The notes under the pieces: generated by a model | The model's database searches: none | Told to the model about the DNA's origin: nothing | The model's input: the letters and a program-made list of their open reading frames with translations, nothing else | DNA from: an uncultured Prevotellaceae bacterium | GTDB taxonomy: Bacteria > Bacteroidota > Bacteroidia > Bacteroidales > Muribaculaceae | Assembly: GCA_900318205.1 (NCBI GenBank) | Contig: ONJS01000007.1 | Location: 124,001-188,000, forward strand | Direction: 5' to 3' | DNA: 64,000 nucleotides | In this document: positions 7,707 to 16,369 of the stretch, in pieces | Layout: each line of letters begins with the position of its first letter | Position numbering within the stretch: position 1 is the stretch's first letter | Program-made: the position numbers and the translations under genes

Positions 7707-10145
7707 CTAAAGCCTAATTTTGTAACTGGCGGTGCGGCCGTTGATGTGGACGCGGACGAGATAGACGCCCGGGGTCATGCCCGAGACGTTCAGGCAGTTG
7801 CTGCCGGCGGTCTTGACGGTGCGGCCCTGGATGTCGAGCAGTTCCAAGCCCTGGATCCAGGTATCGGCGCTGGCGACGATGTAGTCGCCTGCAACCTTCA
7901 CCTCCATGTTGGCAATCTTCACCTCGTTGATGCCAGACGATGCTTTCTTGAGCAGGTTATCGAAACGGACAGTGCCTGTCTTTGCCGCTGGGTACATGAG
8001 ATCCGTGTAATGAGATATCCTGAAGCCGTTGAACTTGACATTTTTCTCAAACAAATCAGAAGTAGTCGGCACAATTTCTATATATCGCCAACCATGGAAA
8101 TCAATGAGTCCTAAGTTGATCTCGAAGGAACTCAGCCCCCATGAAGCATCAGTCCCATCACAGGAGAAATTTGCCATGAGAGGGTTGTAACTCATATCTC
8201 CCCATACGTGGATGCCTAGCGTGTCGCCTGGGTTGAAGATGATGTCCGATGTGTTCTTGGGGAGGATATATAACGGTCCGGTATAGTCGTTGAACTCGTA
8301 ATTCACCTGCATGGATTTGCTGCCGAACAGCCTGTCGGTCGAGTTCGTCAAACTGCTATTGTTGAGACCCTCGGGATAGATGTTATTATTGTAGCAGTAG
8401 TAGTCATCGGCGTTCTCAAAGGGCTCAACCACCTCCATGCCGGGCTTGTCGGCGCCGGCGTCAACGCCCTGGAAGACGATGTCGCGGGCGGCGGGCAGGT
8501 GGATGCCGGCGGTATCGGCGATGTCCGCGTCAAGGATGAGGTGGTATTCCTTGCCCGGCTCGATGTCCTTGACGAGCGGGATGCGCACGTAGCCGTAGTC
8601 ATCACCGTTCTTGTTGTACTTGATGCTGCGCTTGTTCCATGCCAGCTCGTTGCCCTCGCTGTCGAGCACGCGCAGGCGCATGAACAGGTTGTAGGTGTCG
8701 AGCATCGAGTCGACACGCAGTTCGACGGTGGGCTTGGTATAGTGGACGGGAGCTCCCTCGTAGGGGAAGACGGCCAGCTCGCTCAAGTGGTTGCGCGGCT
8801 GGGTATAGAACTGCATCGTGAAGTCCTCTTCCATGGGCGTGCCGCCACCGTGCTCTGCCGTCTTCTTGAGCGTGAGGGTGTAGAGGGTGTTCACGTCAAA
8901 AGCGTCCTTGGGTGTAAATACCAGCCTGTAATAGGAATCCTCCCACTTGAAATTGCCCTCCAGGGGCGGGTCGAGGGTGAAGGCGCTGCAGGTCGTCACG
9001 CTGTCCATGTCCCAGTTGAAGGCGAGCGTGATGGGGTGGCTGCACTTAACGGCAGCATCGCCCTCGTGCCACACGGGGCTGTAATCGACCACCACGGGAG
9101 GCGTGTCGCGCACGCGCTTGAGGTAGAAGTTCTGGTAGGTCGAGCCGTTGGCATTGACGGTCACCGTAGCGGTCTGGGTGAAGTGGGACGGCTCGCTCAC
9201 CTCGACGGTGTAGGTGCCGGGATTGACATACTTGAAGGTGTAGATGCCGTTCCTGAGGGTGTCGGTCATGGTGCGCTGCACCTCGGTGCCGTTGTCATCC
9301 AGCAGGCGCACGGTGGCGTTGTGGATGGGCATCAGGTTGTCGTCGCCATAGACGATAAACGGCTGCGGGTTCTCCTGCAGGCGCTTGATGCGGTCGTCGC
9401 GCACGTTGCCGCTCACCACGCCCTGGCTGAAGTTGCCCAGGCGGTCAAAGTACTTGTCGGCGCCCAGTGAGATGTTCCAGCCCTCCATCCAGCAGTACTG
9501 CAGACCCAGCAGGCGGTAGGCCTCAGGGATGTAGTCGTGGAATGAACCCTCGCTCAGGTTGGCGACAGCACGGTTGCCGCGCAGCACGCCATAGCCCTGG
9601 GTGCCCCACTCGGGACGGAAGGACCAGTCACCCCAGATCTGGTAGTTGTGGGTCCACACGGTGCTCTGGCTGGCATACAGGTACGGCTCCAGGTCGGCAG
9701 CCAGCACGTCGGCATTGGCAACCTGTGGACTGCCCGTGTAACCACGGTAGAACACCATCGGGAAGTTGTTCACCGCACTGGTGCCCGTGGCGTTGCTGTG
9801 GATGGAGTAGAAGACGTCGGCACCGCTCTGGTTGCACAGGGCGACGATGGTCGAGAGGGCCAGGTCGTCGGCAGTGGTGTTGGTCACGCGCGAGATGCTG
9901 GTCTTGTAACCTTTCTTCTGCAGGATTTCCTGCAGGGCGAGGCCCTTGCGCAGGTTGGACTTTGACTCCCACGAGCCGGCGCTGTCGCCCTGGTGGAAGG
10001 GGTAGATGACCATGTTGCGGTCGTCGCTGTCATAGCCGCCGTGCCCCGGGTTGATATAGACGTGGGGCTGCTGGGCGGTGGCGGTGTTCACGGCAAAAAC
10101 CGCTGCCAGCGCCATGATGACTGATTTGAAGCTATTCTTTTTCAT
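7707..10145 (-). CDS. Secreted N-acetylmuramoyl-L-alanine amidase, multidomain
   Basis: Secreted zinc amidase of 812 residues cleaving the MurNAc-L-Ala bond in peptidoglycan. Signal peptide to about residue 24 (..NTATAQ), then an amidase_3 domain at about 27-230 with all expected residues: H35 in NPGHGG, E60, H116 in SIHSNA and catalytic E199 in LSEGSFHDY. Next come a carboxypeptidase-regulatory-like beta domain (about 265-345), an Ig-like SbsA-type domain (about 350-460), further beta domains and a C-terminal segment (LLDIQGRTVK.. GVYLVRV.. YKIRL) that looks like a type IX secretion sorting tail. The gene starts 13 bp after the propeller gene at 10159, so the two are co-transcribed and together resemble the fused protein at 11200-13146. 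Confidence 0.9.
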   Translation of the reverse strand: MKKNSFKSVIMALAAVFAVNTATAQQPHVYINPGHGGYDSDDRNMVIYPFHQGDSAGSWESKSNLRKGLALQEILQKKGYKTSISRVTNTTADDLALSTIVALCNQSGADVFYSIHSNATGTSAVNNFPMVFYRGYTGSPQVANADVLAADLEPYLYASQSTVWTHNYQIWGDWSFRPEWGTQGYGVLRGNRAVANLSEGSFHDYIPEAYRLLGLQYCWMEGWNISLGADKYFDRLGNFSQGVVSGNVRDDRIKRLQENPQPFIVYGDDNLMPIHNATVRLLDDNGTEVQRTMTDTLRNGIYTFKYVNPGTYTVEVSEPSHFTQTATVTVNANGSTYQNFYLKRVRDTPPVVVDYSPVWHEGDAAVKCSHPITLAFNWDMDSVTTCSAFTLDPPLEGNFKWEDSYYRLVFTPKDAFDVNTLYTLTLKKTAEHGGGTPMEEDFTMQFYTQPRNHLSELAVFPYEGAPVHYTKPTVELRVDSMLDTYNLFMRLRVLDSEGNELAWNKRSIKYNKNGDDYGYVRIPLVKDIEPGKEYHLILDADIADTAGIHLPAARDIVFQGVDAGADKPGMEVVEPFENADDYYCYNNNIYPEGLNNSSLTNSTDRLFGSKSMQVNYEFNDYTGPLYILPKNTSDIIFNPGDTLGIHVWGDMSYNPLMANFSCDGTDASWGLSSFEINLGLIDFHGWRYIEIVPTTSDLFEKNVKFNGFRISHYTDLMYPAAKTGTVRFDNLLKKASSGINEVKIANMEVKVAGDYIVASADTWIQGLELLDIQGRTVKTAGSNCLNVSGMTPGVYLVRVHINGRTASYKIRL

Positions 10146-10158
10146 GATGCAGGCGGTT

Positions 10159-11055
10159 TTATTCGTGAATATTGATGGTCATTTCATACAGCAGGCCGTC
10201 GATGGAGGTATAGACGATCTTGCCGCCTCCACAGGTGGGCTGCATCGTCATCGACGCGGGCTTGGTCAGTTCGGTCTGCCAGGTGCCGTCGGCCTTGAGC
10301 AGCAGGAGCTGCGAGGAGGTGAACTGGTGGCCGTCGTCCTTGGCGTTCTGTGCCACCAGGTAGTCGTTGTTATACCAGCACGGCATCTCGTAGTTACCCA
10401 GCATGGCAAGCACTTGGCCGCGCAGGTCGATCACCACGATGCCCTTGCCGGCTGCAAAGAATGCCACACGTCGGCCGTCGGGCGAGAGCGAAGCCCACAG
10501 GTAGCCCGCCCAGGAGTTCACGGGCGAGAACACGCGTTCCTCGCCGCCAACGGTGACGTGGACGTGGCTGCCCTCGGTCCAGGTGGCGCTGCCGATGTCG
10601 CTTGATGAGTTGTAGCCCTTGCCGCCGGGAGCCTTTAGCGCTCCGCCTCGGGTGGCGGGCACGGCACGCACGGCGCCATGCTGCGGCTCGGTGAGCAGGG
10701 TGGACTTGCCGGTCAAGGCGTCAAAGCATTGTCCCGTGCGGTAAACCAGGCGGTCTTCTCCCACCTCCTGGGTGACGTAATAGACCTTGCCGTCGCCGCC
10801 CCAGCAGGCGTCGTTGCCAGCGACATAGTCGCGTGTCACAACGGTGGTGACGCCGTCGATGAAGTCGTGGTATTTCAACGCGCCATCCTCGGTGACGAAC
10901 AGCAGGCGGTTGCCTGCCTCATTCAGGACAGGGTAGTAGGCAGGACCCTCAACGCCCTCGAGCAGGCGCCGCTGTGAGGTCACCTCCACCTCTTGTCCCA
11001 TTGCCGGTAGCAACATGACCGTTGCCAGCAGCATCATGATGAATTTCTTGTCCAT
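10159..11055 (-). CDS. Secreted beta-propeller (PD40-like) protein
   Basis: Secreted protein of about 298 residues with PD40/TolB-like propeller repeats (YLWASLSPDGRRVAFF, GDGKVYYVTQE, PCWYNNDYLVAQN). The start at 11055 gives the signal peptide MDKKFIMMLLATVMLLPAMGQ; the frame is open 9 codons further. It is clearly homologous to residues 1-295 of the fused propeller-amidase at 11200 (shared KVYYVTQ, YRTG-C-D, GYLWASLSPDG, WYNNDY). It is followed 13 bp later by an amidase_3 gene, so it probably partners or guides that enzyme. Ligand unknown; it may bind wall or surface glycan. Confidence 0.82.
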   Translation of the reverse strand: MDKKFIMMLLATVMLLPAMGQEVEVTSQRRLLEGVEGPAYYPVLNEAGNRLLFVTEDGALKYHDFIDGVTTVVTRDYVAGNDACWGGDGKVYYVTQEVGEDRLVYRTGQCFDALTGKSTLLTEPQHGAVRAVPATRGGALKAPGGKGYNSSSDIGSATWTEGSHVHVTVGGEERVFSPVNSWAGYLWASLSPDGRRVAFFAAGKGIVVIDLRGQVLAMLGNYEMPCWYNNDYLVAQNAKDDGHQFTSSQLLLLKADGTWQTELTKPASMTMQPTCGGGKIVYTSIDGLLYEMTINIHE

Positions 11056-11097
11056 AGCATTTTTGAGTTTTTCCCTAATCAATTTTCAGTTTTTTTT

Positions 11098-11158
11098 CTA
11101 GACCCTCTAGATTTTCTAGATCTTCTAGATAGTCTAGATTTTCTAGATTGTCTAGAGA
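11098..11158. repeat. 9-bp tandem array with TCTAGA core
   Basis: About seven units of 9 bp (CTAGATTTT, CTAGATCTT, CTAGATAGT and similar) between the fused amidase gene and the propeller gene, followed by CTAAAGC-type heptamers (11168-11196). A second array of this kind follows the amidase gene ending at 44007. Confidence 0.8.
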
Positions 11159-11199
11159 AGCCAATTCCTAAAGCCTAAAGCCTAAAACCTAACGCCTCA

Positions 11200-13146
11200 T
11201 CACGGCCTTTTTTTCTTCTTAGGCTTCTGGTCGGTCTTTATTTTGATGTTTTTATAGACTGTCTGGTTCTTTTTGGCCTTGACTTTTACGGTCTCAAAGA
11301 GTTCCTCATAGCCGTAGTAGAGTTCCAGCTTGTACTTGTCCTTGGGCAGGTTGGTGAAGACAAACACGCCGTTGTCCAGGTTGTCGAGGGTGAAGCTGCG
11401 GGTAATCATGCCACGACCGTTATAGAGGCGCAGCAGGGCCCCGTTCACCGGTCTGAGGATGTCGTCTCCGAACAGGCGCTGGTCGTCGTCGGTGCGCTCC
11501 ATGTCGCTCCAGCGGATGGTACCGGCGATAACGCCGTTGTTGAACTGTCCCTTGCGTCCGAAGTATTCATCGATGCCGATGGACTGGTTCCATGCTTCCA
11601 GCCAGCAGTAGCTCTCGTTGAGCAGGCGCTCACGTTCGGGCAGGTAGTCGTGGAACGATCCCTCGCTCAACATGCCGGGCAGCTTGTTGAAACGCAGCAC
11701 GCCCAGTCCCACGCGATAGCCCCAGTCGGTATAGAACGACCAGTCACCACGGCTGCGCTGGTCATTGGTCCAGACGGCAAGCTGGTTGTTGGCAAGCTGT
11801 TTCATCACCGCCTGGCTCAGCTTGAGGCTCCCGTCCACGACGGGTTTGCCGTCCCAGCCGCGGTACAGTCCCAGCGGGAAGTTGACGCGCTTTTCGATGC
11901 CCGTGGCGTTGCTATGTATCGAGAAGAAGATGTCGGCACCGCTATTGGCTGCCAGGGCAACGATTTCAAACAGGTCCAGGTCGTCCTCGGTATAGTTGGT
12001 GTGGCGAGACATGGCCGTCTCGTAGCCCTTGTCCTTAAGGATTTCCTCCAGGGCAAGTCCCTTGACCAGATTGGAGTTGGACTCATAATAGTGCAGCGTG
12101 TCGCTGGCTCCGAAGACCCACGTCGGCACGTGGCGGTCGTCGCTGTCATGTCCGCCGTGTCCCGGATTGATGAACACGCGGGGCACGTTCTTGTCGCTCA
12201 CGGGTTCCTTCACCTTCTCGCTTTTTCCCTTGCTGGCCGACAGGGCAGGAGTGCCGGCAAACGGGATATCCAGTTCCAGTTTCCTCACCTCACCGCTGTA
12301 GAGGAGGCTATAGACCACCATACCGCCAGCCGTCATGGGCTGTACGGCGCGCTCCTCCTGGGGAGTGATGGCCTTGATGTCCTCGCCATTGACCGACAGC
12401 AGCCAGATGCGCGATCCGTTGATGCGCGTGTTGCCGGCGTTGCTCATGGCGATGATGTAGTCGTTGTTGTACCAGCTGGGCATCAGGAACTGGCCCAGTT
12501 CGGAGATGACTTTTCCCTTGAGGTCACAGATGACCAGTCCGCGCGATGCTGCCTCAAACATCACCTTGGTGCCGTCGGGCGATAGCGAAGCCCACAGGTA
12601 GCCGTTGCTGTCCATGACGGGCTGCAGGGCGCGCTTGTTGCCGGCGTCATCCACCAGATAGAGCCTGTCGCCACGCGTATAGACCCATGCACCGACGTTG
12701 CCGTTGCTGCGATAGATCTGCTGCTCACCGTTGATGACGGTGCCCGAGGCGGCATTCAAGGGCTGCACGCGGCCATGCTGCGGCTTGAGCACTACCGTGC
12801 TCTTGCTCGTGGCGGGGTCATAGCAGTGTCCCGTGCGATAGATCAGGCCGTTGCCCTTGCGCTGCTGGGTGACGTAATAGACCTTGCCGTCGTGCCCGAA
12901 GATGGCGTCAAAGCCCGGATACCCCGTGGTGGCGATTGTCGTTATCTCGCCCGTGTTGAGGTTCTTCATCATCAGGCTGGAGGCGTCGGTGGGCGAATAC
13001 AGCAGCCACTGTCCGTTAGGGCTGATCTGTGGGAAGAAGCCGCAGCTGTCCACCAGAGTCTCCATGCTGCCACGTTTCACAACTGCCGCTGTGGCGCTCA
13101 TCGCCAGCAGGCACAGCATCGTCATAGCCAAGAAAAGTCTTTTCAT
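11200..13146 (-). CDS. Secreted beta-propeller/amidase_3 fusion protein
   Basis: Secreted two-part protein of 648 residues: signal peptide (to about 20), PD40-like propeller (about 25-295), a Ser/Lys-rich linker (300-320), an amidase_3 domain (about 322-535) and a short beta domain before a basic tail (TDQKPKKKKRP). Amidase residues are complete: H330 in NPGHGG, E355, H411 in SIHSNA and E495 in LSEGSFHDY. It should hydrolyse peptidoglycan amide bonds outside the inner membrane. It is the first gene of a run of three with the split propeller and amidase genes, and looks like the fused form of the same two-domain unit. A -7-like box (TATCTTTG on the minus strand, 13180-13187) lies upstream without a clear -33 box. 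Confidence 0.9.
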   Translation of the reverse strand: MKRLFLAMTMLCLLAMSATAAVVKRGSMETLVDSCGFFPQISPNGQWLLYSPTDASSLMMKNLNTGEITTIATTGYPGFDAIFGHDGKVYYVTQQRKGNGLIYRTGHCYDPATSKSTVVLKPQHGRVQPLNAASGTVINGEQQIYRSNGNVGAWVYTRGDRLYLVDDAGNKRALQPVMDSNGYLWASLSPDGTKVMFEAASRGLVICDLKGKVISELGQFLMPSWYNNDYIIAMSNAGNTRINGSRIWLLSVNGEDIKAITPQEERAVQPMTAGGMVVYSLLYSGEVRKLELDIPFAGTPALSASKGKSEKVKEPVSDKNVPRVFINPGHGGHDSDDRHVPTWVFGASDTLHYYESNSNLVKGLALEEILKDKGYETAMSRHTNYTEDDLDLFEIVALAANSGADIFFSIHSNATGIEKRVNFPLGLYRGWDGKPVVDGSLKLSQAVMKQLANNQLAVWTNDQRSRGDWSFYTDWGYRVGLGVLRFNKLPGMLSEGSFHDYLPERERLLNESYCWLEAWNQSIGIDEYFGRKGQFNNGVIAGTIRWSDMERTDDDQRLFGDDILRPVNGALLRLYNGRGMITRSFTLDNLDNGVFVFTNLPKDKYKLELYYGYEELFETVKVKAKKNQTVYKNIKIKTDQKPKKKKRP

Positions 13147-13265
13147 ATCCTATTGTGATTGGTGTTACGTTTTAAAAGGCAAAGATAGTGATAAGTTTTC
13201 AGTTTTTAGTGATGTGACTTCAGTTTTTTGCCCATCGCGCGCAAAAAAAACCTGGGATAACGGGA

Positions 13266-13466
13266 AATATGCGTTGTGGGTCTCACGCTAAGACGCCAAG
13301 CCGCTAAGTCTTAAAATTGTTGCTCGCAAGAGGCTCGCAAGAGGCTCGCTACGCTCGCAGTTTAAAGTTTAATGTTTAAAGTTTAATGATGCATCCGCAC
13401 TCACTCGTTTGGCAGGAGTGCGGATGCTTCACTAATCACTAATCTCTAATCTGCGAGCGCAGCGAG
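13266..13466. repeat. Composite nested palindrome abutting an LRR gene
   Basis: The clearest nested copy. Outer arms GCTCGCTACGCTCGCAG (13344-13360) and CTGCGAGCGCAGCGAG (13451-13466) enclose GTTTAAA/GTTTAAT heptamers on the left and CACTAAT/CTCTAAT heptamers on the right. These in turn enclose a perfect 12-bp inner stem (13391-13402 with 13416-13427, GCATCCGCACTC) with the loop ACTCGTTTGGCAG. Upstream modules are CACGCTAAG-type and GCTCGCAAGAG-type repeats. The element ends 1 bp from the stop codon at 13468. Nothing else is visible in the 13147-13467 gap apart from a possible promoter box at 13180. Confidence 0.85.
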
Positions 13467-13467
13467 T

Positions 13468-16050
13468 CTAAAGCCTCTTAAGAACCGGCTTCTCGAGGTC
13501 CGGCTCCGGTAGCTCAAATGGGCTGTGGGCGCTGGGTGTCTCGTGAGTGGTCATTGTCGGGGCCTTGGCGCTACCGTCGGGCCAGGTGCCTCTCAGCAGG
13601 TAGTTGATCAGTGCCGTCACGTCGGCAATCTTTACCTGGCCGTCAGCATTGCAGTCGGCTGCTTCCAGGATGATGCCCGTTGCGTCACCGCTGAGCAGGT
13701 AGTTGATCAGGGCGGTCACGTCGCTGATTCTCACCTCACCGTCGCAGTTCACGTCACCGCGCTCAAAGATCGTGCCGGCATAGGGACTCCAGCCAGAGTT
13801 GTCACCCAGCCATGCGTACACGTCCCAGCGCTTGCTTTCTGCCACCTCGACTTGGGCGGTAGAGATAACGTTAAAGTCGGGGTCGCTTGGATCATAGATC
13901 CATACATAAAACAATCCCCGGTCGCTTGCTGGGCGAGTGTTCATGCCATTCACAACCTGTCCCATGTAGAAGCTATTGATCTGGTTACAAAAGATCGCCA
14001 ATAAACTCAGTGCAGGACAATCGCTCACATTCAGGCTGGTAAGCTGGTTAGTTTGAGCTTGCAGACTTTTAAGCGCTGAGCAGCCGCTCGCGTCAAGGCT
14101 GGTAAGGTGATTGTTTGCACAGTATAGCAGTGTCAGTTCAGTGTGATTAGCAACATTTTGCAAACTTGAGTACTCATTGTTGCTGATGGCGAGTTCATAT
14201 AAATCGGTAAACCTGCCGACATCGAGCGTGCCCGTGATCTGATTGTAGCGGCAGTCCAATGATTGTAAGCCATCTTCGCAATTGGTCAGGTCCAGACTGG
14301 TCAATTGATTGCTGTTACACCAGATGTATAGGAGCTTCGGATTGCTGCTGATGTTCAGTGAGGTCAGCTTGTTTTGATTACACAGGAGGTACAAGAGCTC
14401 AGGACAAGTGTCAATGTTCAATTCCTCCAGTAGGTTACCAATGCAATCGAGATAATAGAGTTTGGGGCAGTTATAAACATACAGTTGGGTCAAGGCACAG
14501 CCTTCACATTCGAGTTCTGCAAGCAACGGGTTATCATTGGCTACCAGCGTCTTTAAACTGGACTTACTGTTCGCTGCAAGTCTTGTGAGCTGGTTACCAC
14601 TGCACCACAGCTCGCTCAAGTCGCTCATGTTGTTCACATCCAGGTTGGAGATAGCACATCGGGAGCACTCGAGATAGTTGAGGGCTGTGCAGTCAGTCAG
14701 TCCAGTAATATCTTCGAGGTTAGGGTTATCCTTGCAGTTTAAGATTATCAACTCAGTGAGTCCCGTCACATTGAGCGAGGTCAGCTGGTTGTTGTAGCAA
14801 TACAGACTGCTGATGCCGGGACAGAAGGTCATGTCAAGTGAAGTGATTGCGCAATAATCGCAGCCAAACCACTCCAACGCTGTGCAGTCGCTCAGTCCAG
14901 TAATTGTGGTAAGATTGCTATTGCTTTCACACCCCAAATATTCCAATCCCGTGCAGCCCGTGACATCGAGCGAGGTCAACGCGTTGTTTCTACAGGAGAG
15001 GTATGTTAGACCCGGGTTGCCCTTGACCCTCAGCCTTTGCAGGTTGGGCTTGTCACTCACGGTGAGGTCGCCCGTCAGCTGGTTGTTGCGGGCCCACAAC
15101 GTTTGCAGGTTGGACATATTGTTCACGCCTGGCAGGCTGGTGATGGCGCAGTCCTCACAGTCCAGATAGGTCAATGCGGTGCAGTCCGCCAGACCTGTAA
15201 TCTCAGTCAGTTCATAGTTGTAGTAACACCTCAGGTCGGTCAACGCCGTGCAGCCTTTCACATTGAGCGAGTTCAACTTACAACTGGAGCAGGAGAGTGT
15301 AGTCAGCTGTTTGTTGCCCAGGACGCGCAGCTTGGTCAATTTGCTCTTGCCGTTGACGGTGAGAGTGGTCAGTTGGTTGTTCTGTGCGAGCAGGGTCTCC
15401 AGGTTGGGCATGTTGCTGACGGCGCTGATGTCGGTGATGGCGCAGTCCTCACAGTCCAGATAGGTCAAATTGGTACAGTCCTCCAGACCCGTAATCTGGG
15501 TCAGGTTATAGTTGCTGTAACACTTGAGATATATCAATGCCGTGCAGTCATCGACTCTAAGATTCGTCAAGTTGTTGCGCCAGCAGTAGAGACCTGTCAG
15601 GTTCGGATTGTCCATGATCCAGAGTAGATAAAGTTTACTGTGACTTGACACATTGACTGAGGTGAGCTGGTTGTACTGGAGATACAATTGCTCCAATTCT
15701 GTGTTGGCAGTCACATTAATTGAGGTCAGCTTGTTGCTGCCCAAGTTGAGATATGTCAACTTGGTGTTGCTGCCCAAGTCAACGGTGGTCAGGTTGTTGT
15801 TGAAGCAATGGAGCCTTGTCAATTGAGTGAAATACTCGATGCCCTTCAGGTTAGAGATGTTCATGCTTCCCAGCTCCAGCTCGGTGCGGGCATTGAGCTG
15901 CGCCGTGGTGATGGTGCCGCTGGGATACTCGCTCATCAAGTAGGAGCGGAAGTTCGCGTCAGGGAAGTTGGTGGCGTTGATCGTCACGTCGGCACGGGCT
16001 GCCAGCGTCGATAACAGCACTACCAGTGTAAAGAGTAAAATCTTTTTCAT
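13468..16050 (-). CDS. Secreted leucine-rich-repeat protein with dockerin, copy 1
   Basis: Secreted protein of 860 residues. The signal peptide (MKKILLFTLVVLLSTLAARA) is followed by an N-terminal cap (INATNFPDANFRSYLMSEYP) and a long run of Cys-containing leucine-rich repeats of about 21-23 residues (LTSLDVTGCTGLEYLGCESN and similar) to about residue 690. Then come a dockerin pair (about 765-822, GDVNCDGEVRISD and ADCNADGQVKIAD) and a tail ending EKPVLKRL. Such LRR proteins in Bacteroidetes and treponemes mediate binding or adhesion. No cohesin or scaffoldin is encoded here, so the dockerin partner is unknown. It shares promoter region and N-terminus with the gene at 18277. Confidence 0.9.
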   Translation of the reverse strand: MKKILLFTLVVLLSTLAARADVTINATNFPDANFRSYLMSEYPSGTITTAQLNARTELELGSMNISNLKGIEYFTQLTRLHCFNNNLTTVDLGSNTKLTYLNLGSNKLTSINVTANTELEQLYLQYNQLTSVNVSSHSKLYLLWIMDNPNLTGLYCWRNNLTNLRVDDCTALIYLKCYSNYNLTQITGLEDCTNLTYLDCEDCAITDISAVSNMPNLETLLAQNNQLTTLTVNGKSKLTKLRVLGNKQLTTLSCSSCKLNSLNVKGCTALTDLRCYYNYELTEITGLADCTALTYLDCEDCAITSLPGVNNMSNLQTLWARNNQLTGDLTVSDKPNLQRLRVKGNPGLTYLSCRNNALTSLDVTGCTGLEYLGCESNSNLTTITGLSDCTALEWFGCDYCAITSLDMTFCPGISSLYCYNNQLTSLNVTGLTELIILNCKDNPNLEDITGLTDCTALNYLECSRCAISNLDVNNMSDLSELWCSGNQLTRLAANSKSSLKTLVANDNPLLAELECEGCALTQLYVYNCPKLYYLDCIGNLLEELNIDTCPELLYLLCNQNKLTSLNISSNPKLLYIWCNSNQLTSLDLTNCEDGLQSLDCRYNQITGTLDVGRFTDLYELAISNNEYSSLQNVANHTELTLLYCANNHLTSLDASGCSALKSLQAQTNQLTSLNVSDCPALSLLAIFCNQINSFYMGQVVNGMNTRPASDRGLFYVWIYDPSDPDFNVISTAQVEVAESKRWDVYAWLGDNSGWSPYAGTIFERGDVNCDGEVRISDVTALINYLLSGDATGIILEAADCNADGQVKIADVTALINYLLRGTWPDGSAKAPTMTTHETPSAHSPFELPEPDLEKPVLKRL

Positions 16051-16106
16051 AATCGTTATCTTTTTATTAGTTAGTAAATATGAATTCCAATTCTTTAGTA
16101 ATGCCG

Positions 16107-16138
16107 CAAATATAATAATAATCTTTTACATATCCAAC
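16107..16138 (-). promoter_or_regulatory. Promoter of LRR-dockerin copy 1
   Basis: On the minus strand GTTG (16135-16138), 20 bp, TATATTTG (16107-16114), giving a leader of about 55 nt. The 108 bp upstream of the ATG differ from those of copy 3 (20329-20436) at only one position. Confidence 0.6.
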
Positions 16139-16152
16139 AAAAATCTTACTTA

Positions 16153-16351
16153 TGCGAGCGCAGCTCGCAGTTTAATGTTTAGAGTTTAGAGAAGCATCCG
16201 CGTTCCTGGGGCTCACGCAAAGCCGCAAAGTCGCAAAGTTGATTGCTCGCAAGAGGCTCGCAAAAGTTATTTATTACTTGCGAGCTCTTGCGAGCAATCT
16301 TTAATAGCTTAGCGCCTTAGCGGCTTAGCGTGCTATCCGGAACGCGGATGC
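16153..16351. repeat. Composite nested palindrome, near copy of 7501-7704
   Basis: GCGAGCGCAGCTCGCAG and GTTTAAT/GTTTAGA heptamers lead into a 158-nt hairpin. Its arms are GCATCCGCGTTCC (16194-16206) with the exact complement (16339-16351), then CACGCAAAGCCGCAAAG with its near complement, then GATTGCTCGCAAGAG with its complement. It ends 18 bp from the stop codon of LRR copy 2. Confidence 0.8.
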
Positions 16352-16369
16352 CAACTCCTAACTTCTAAC

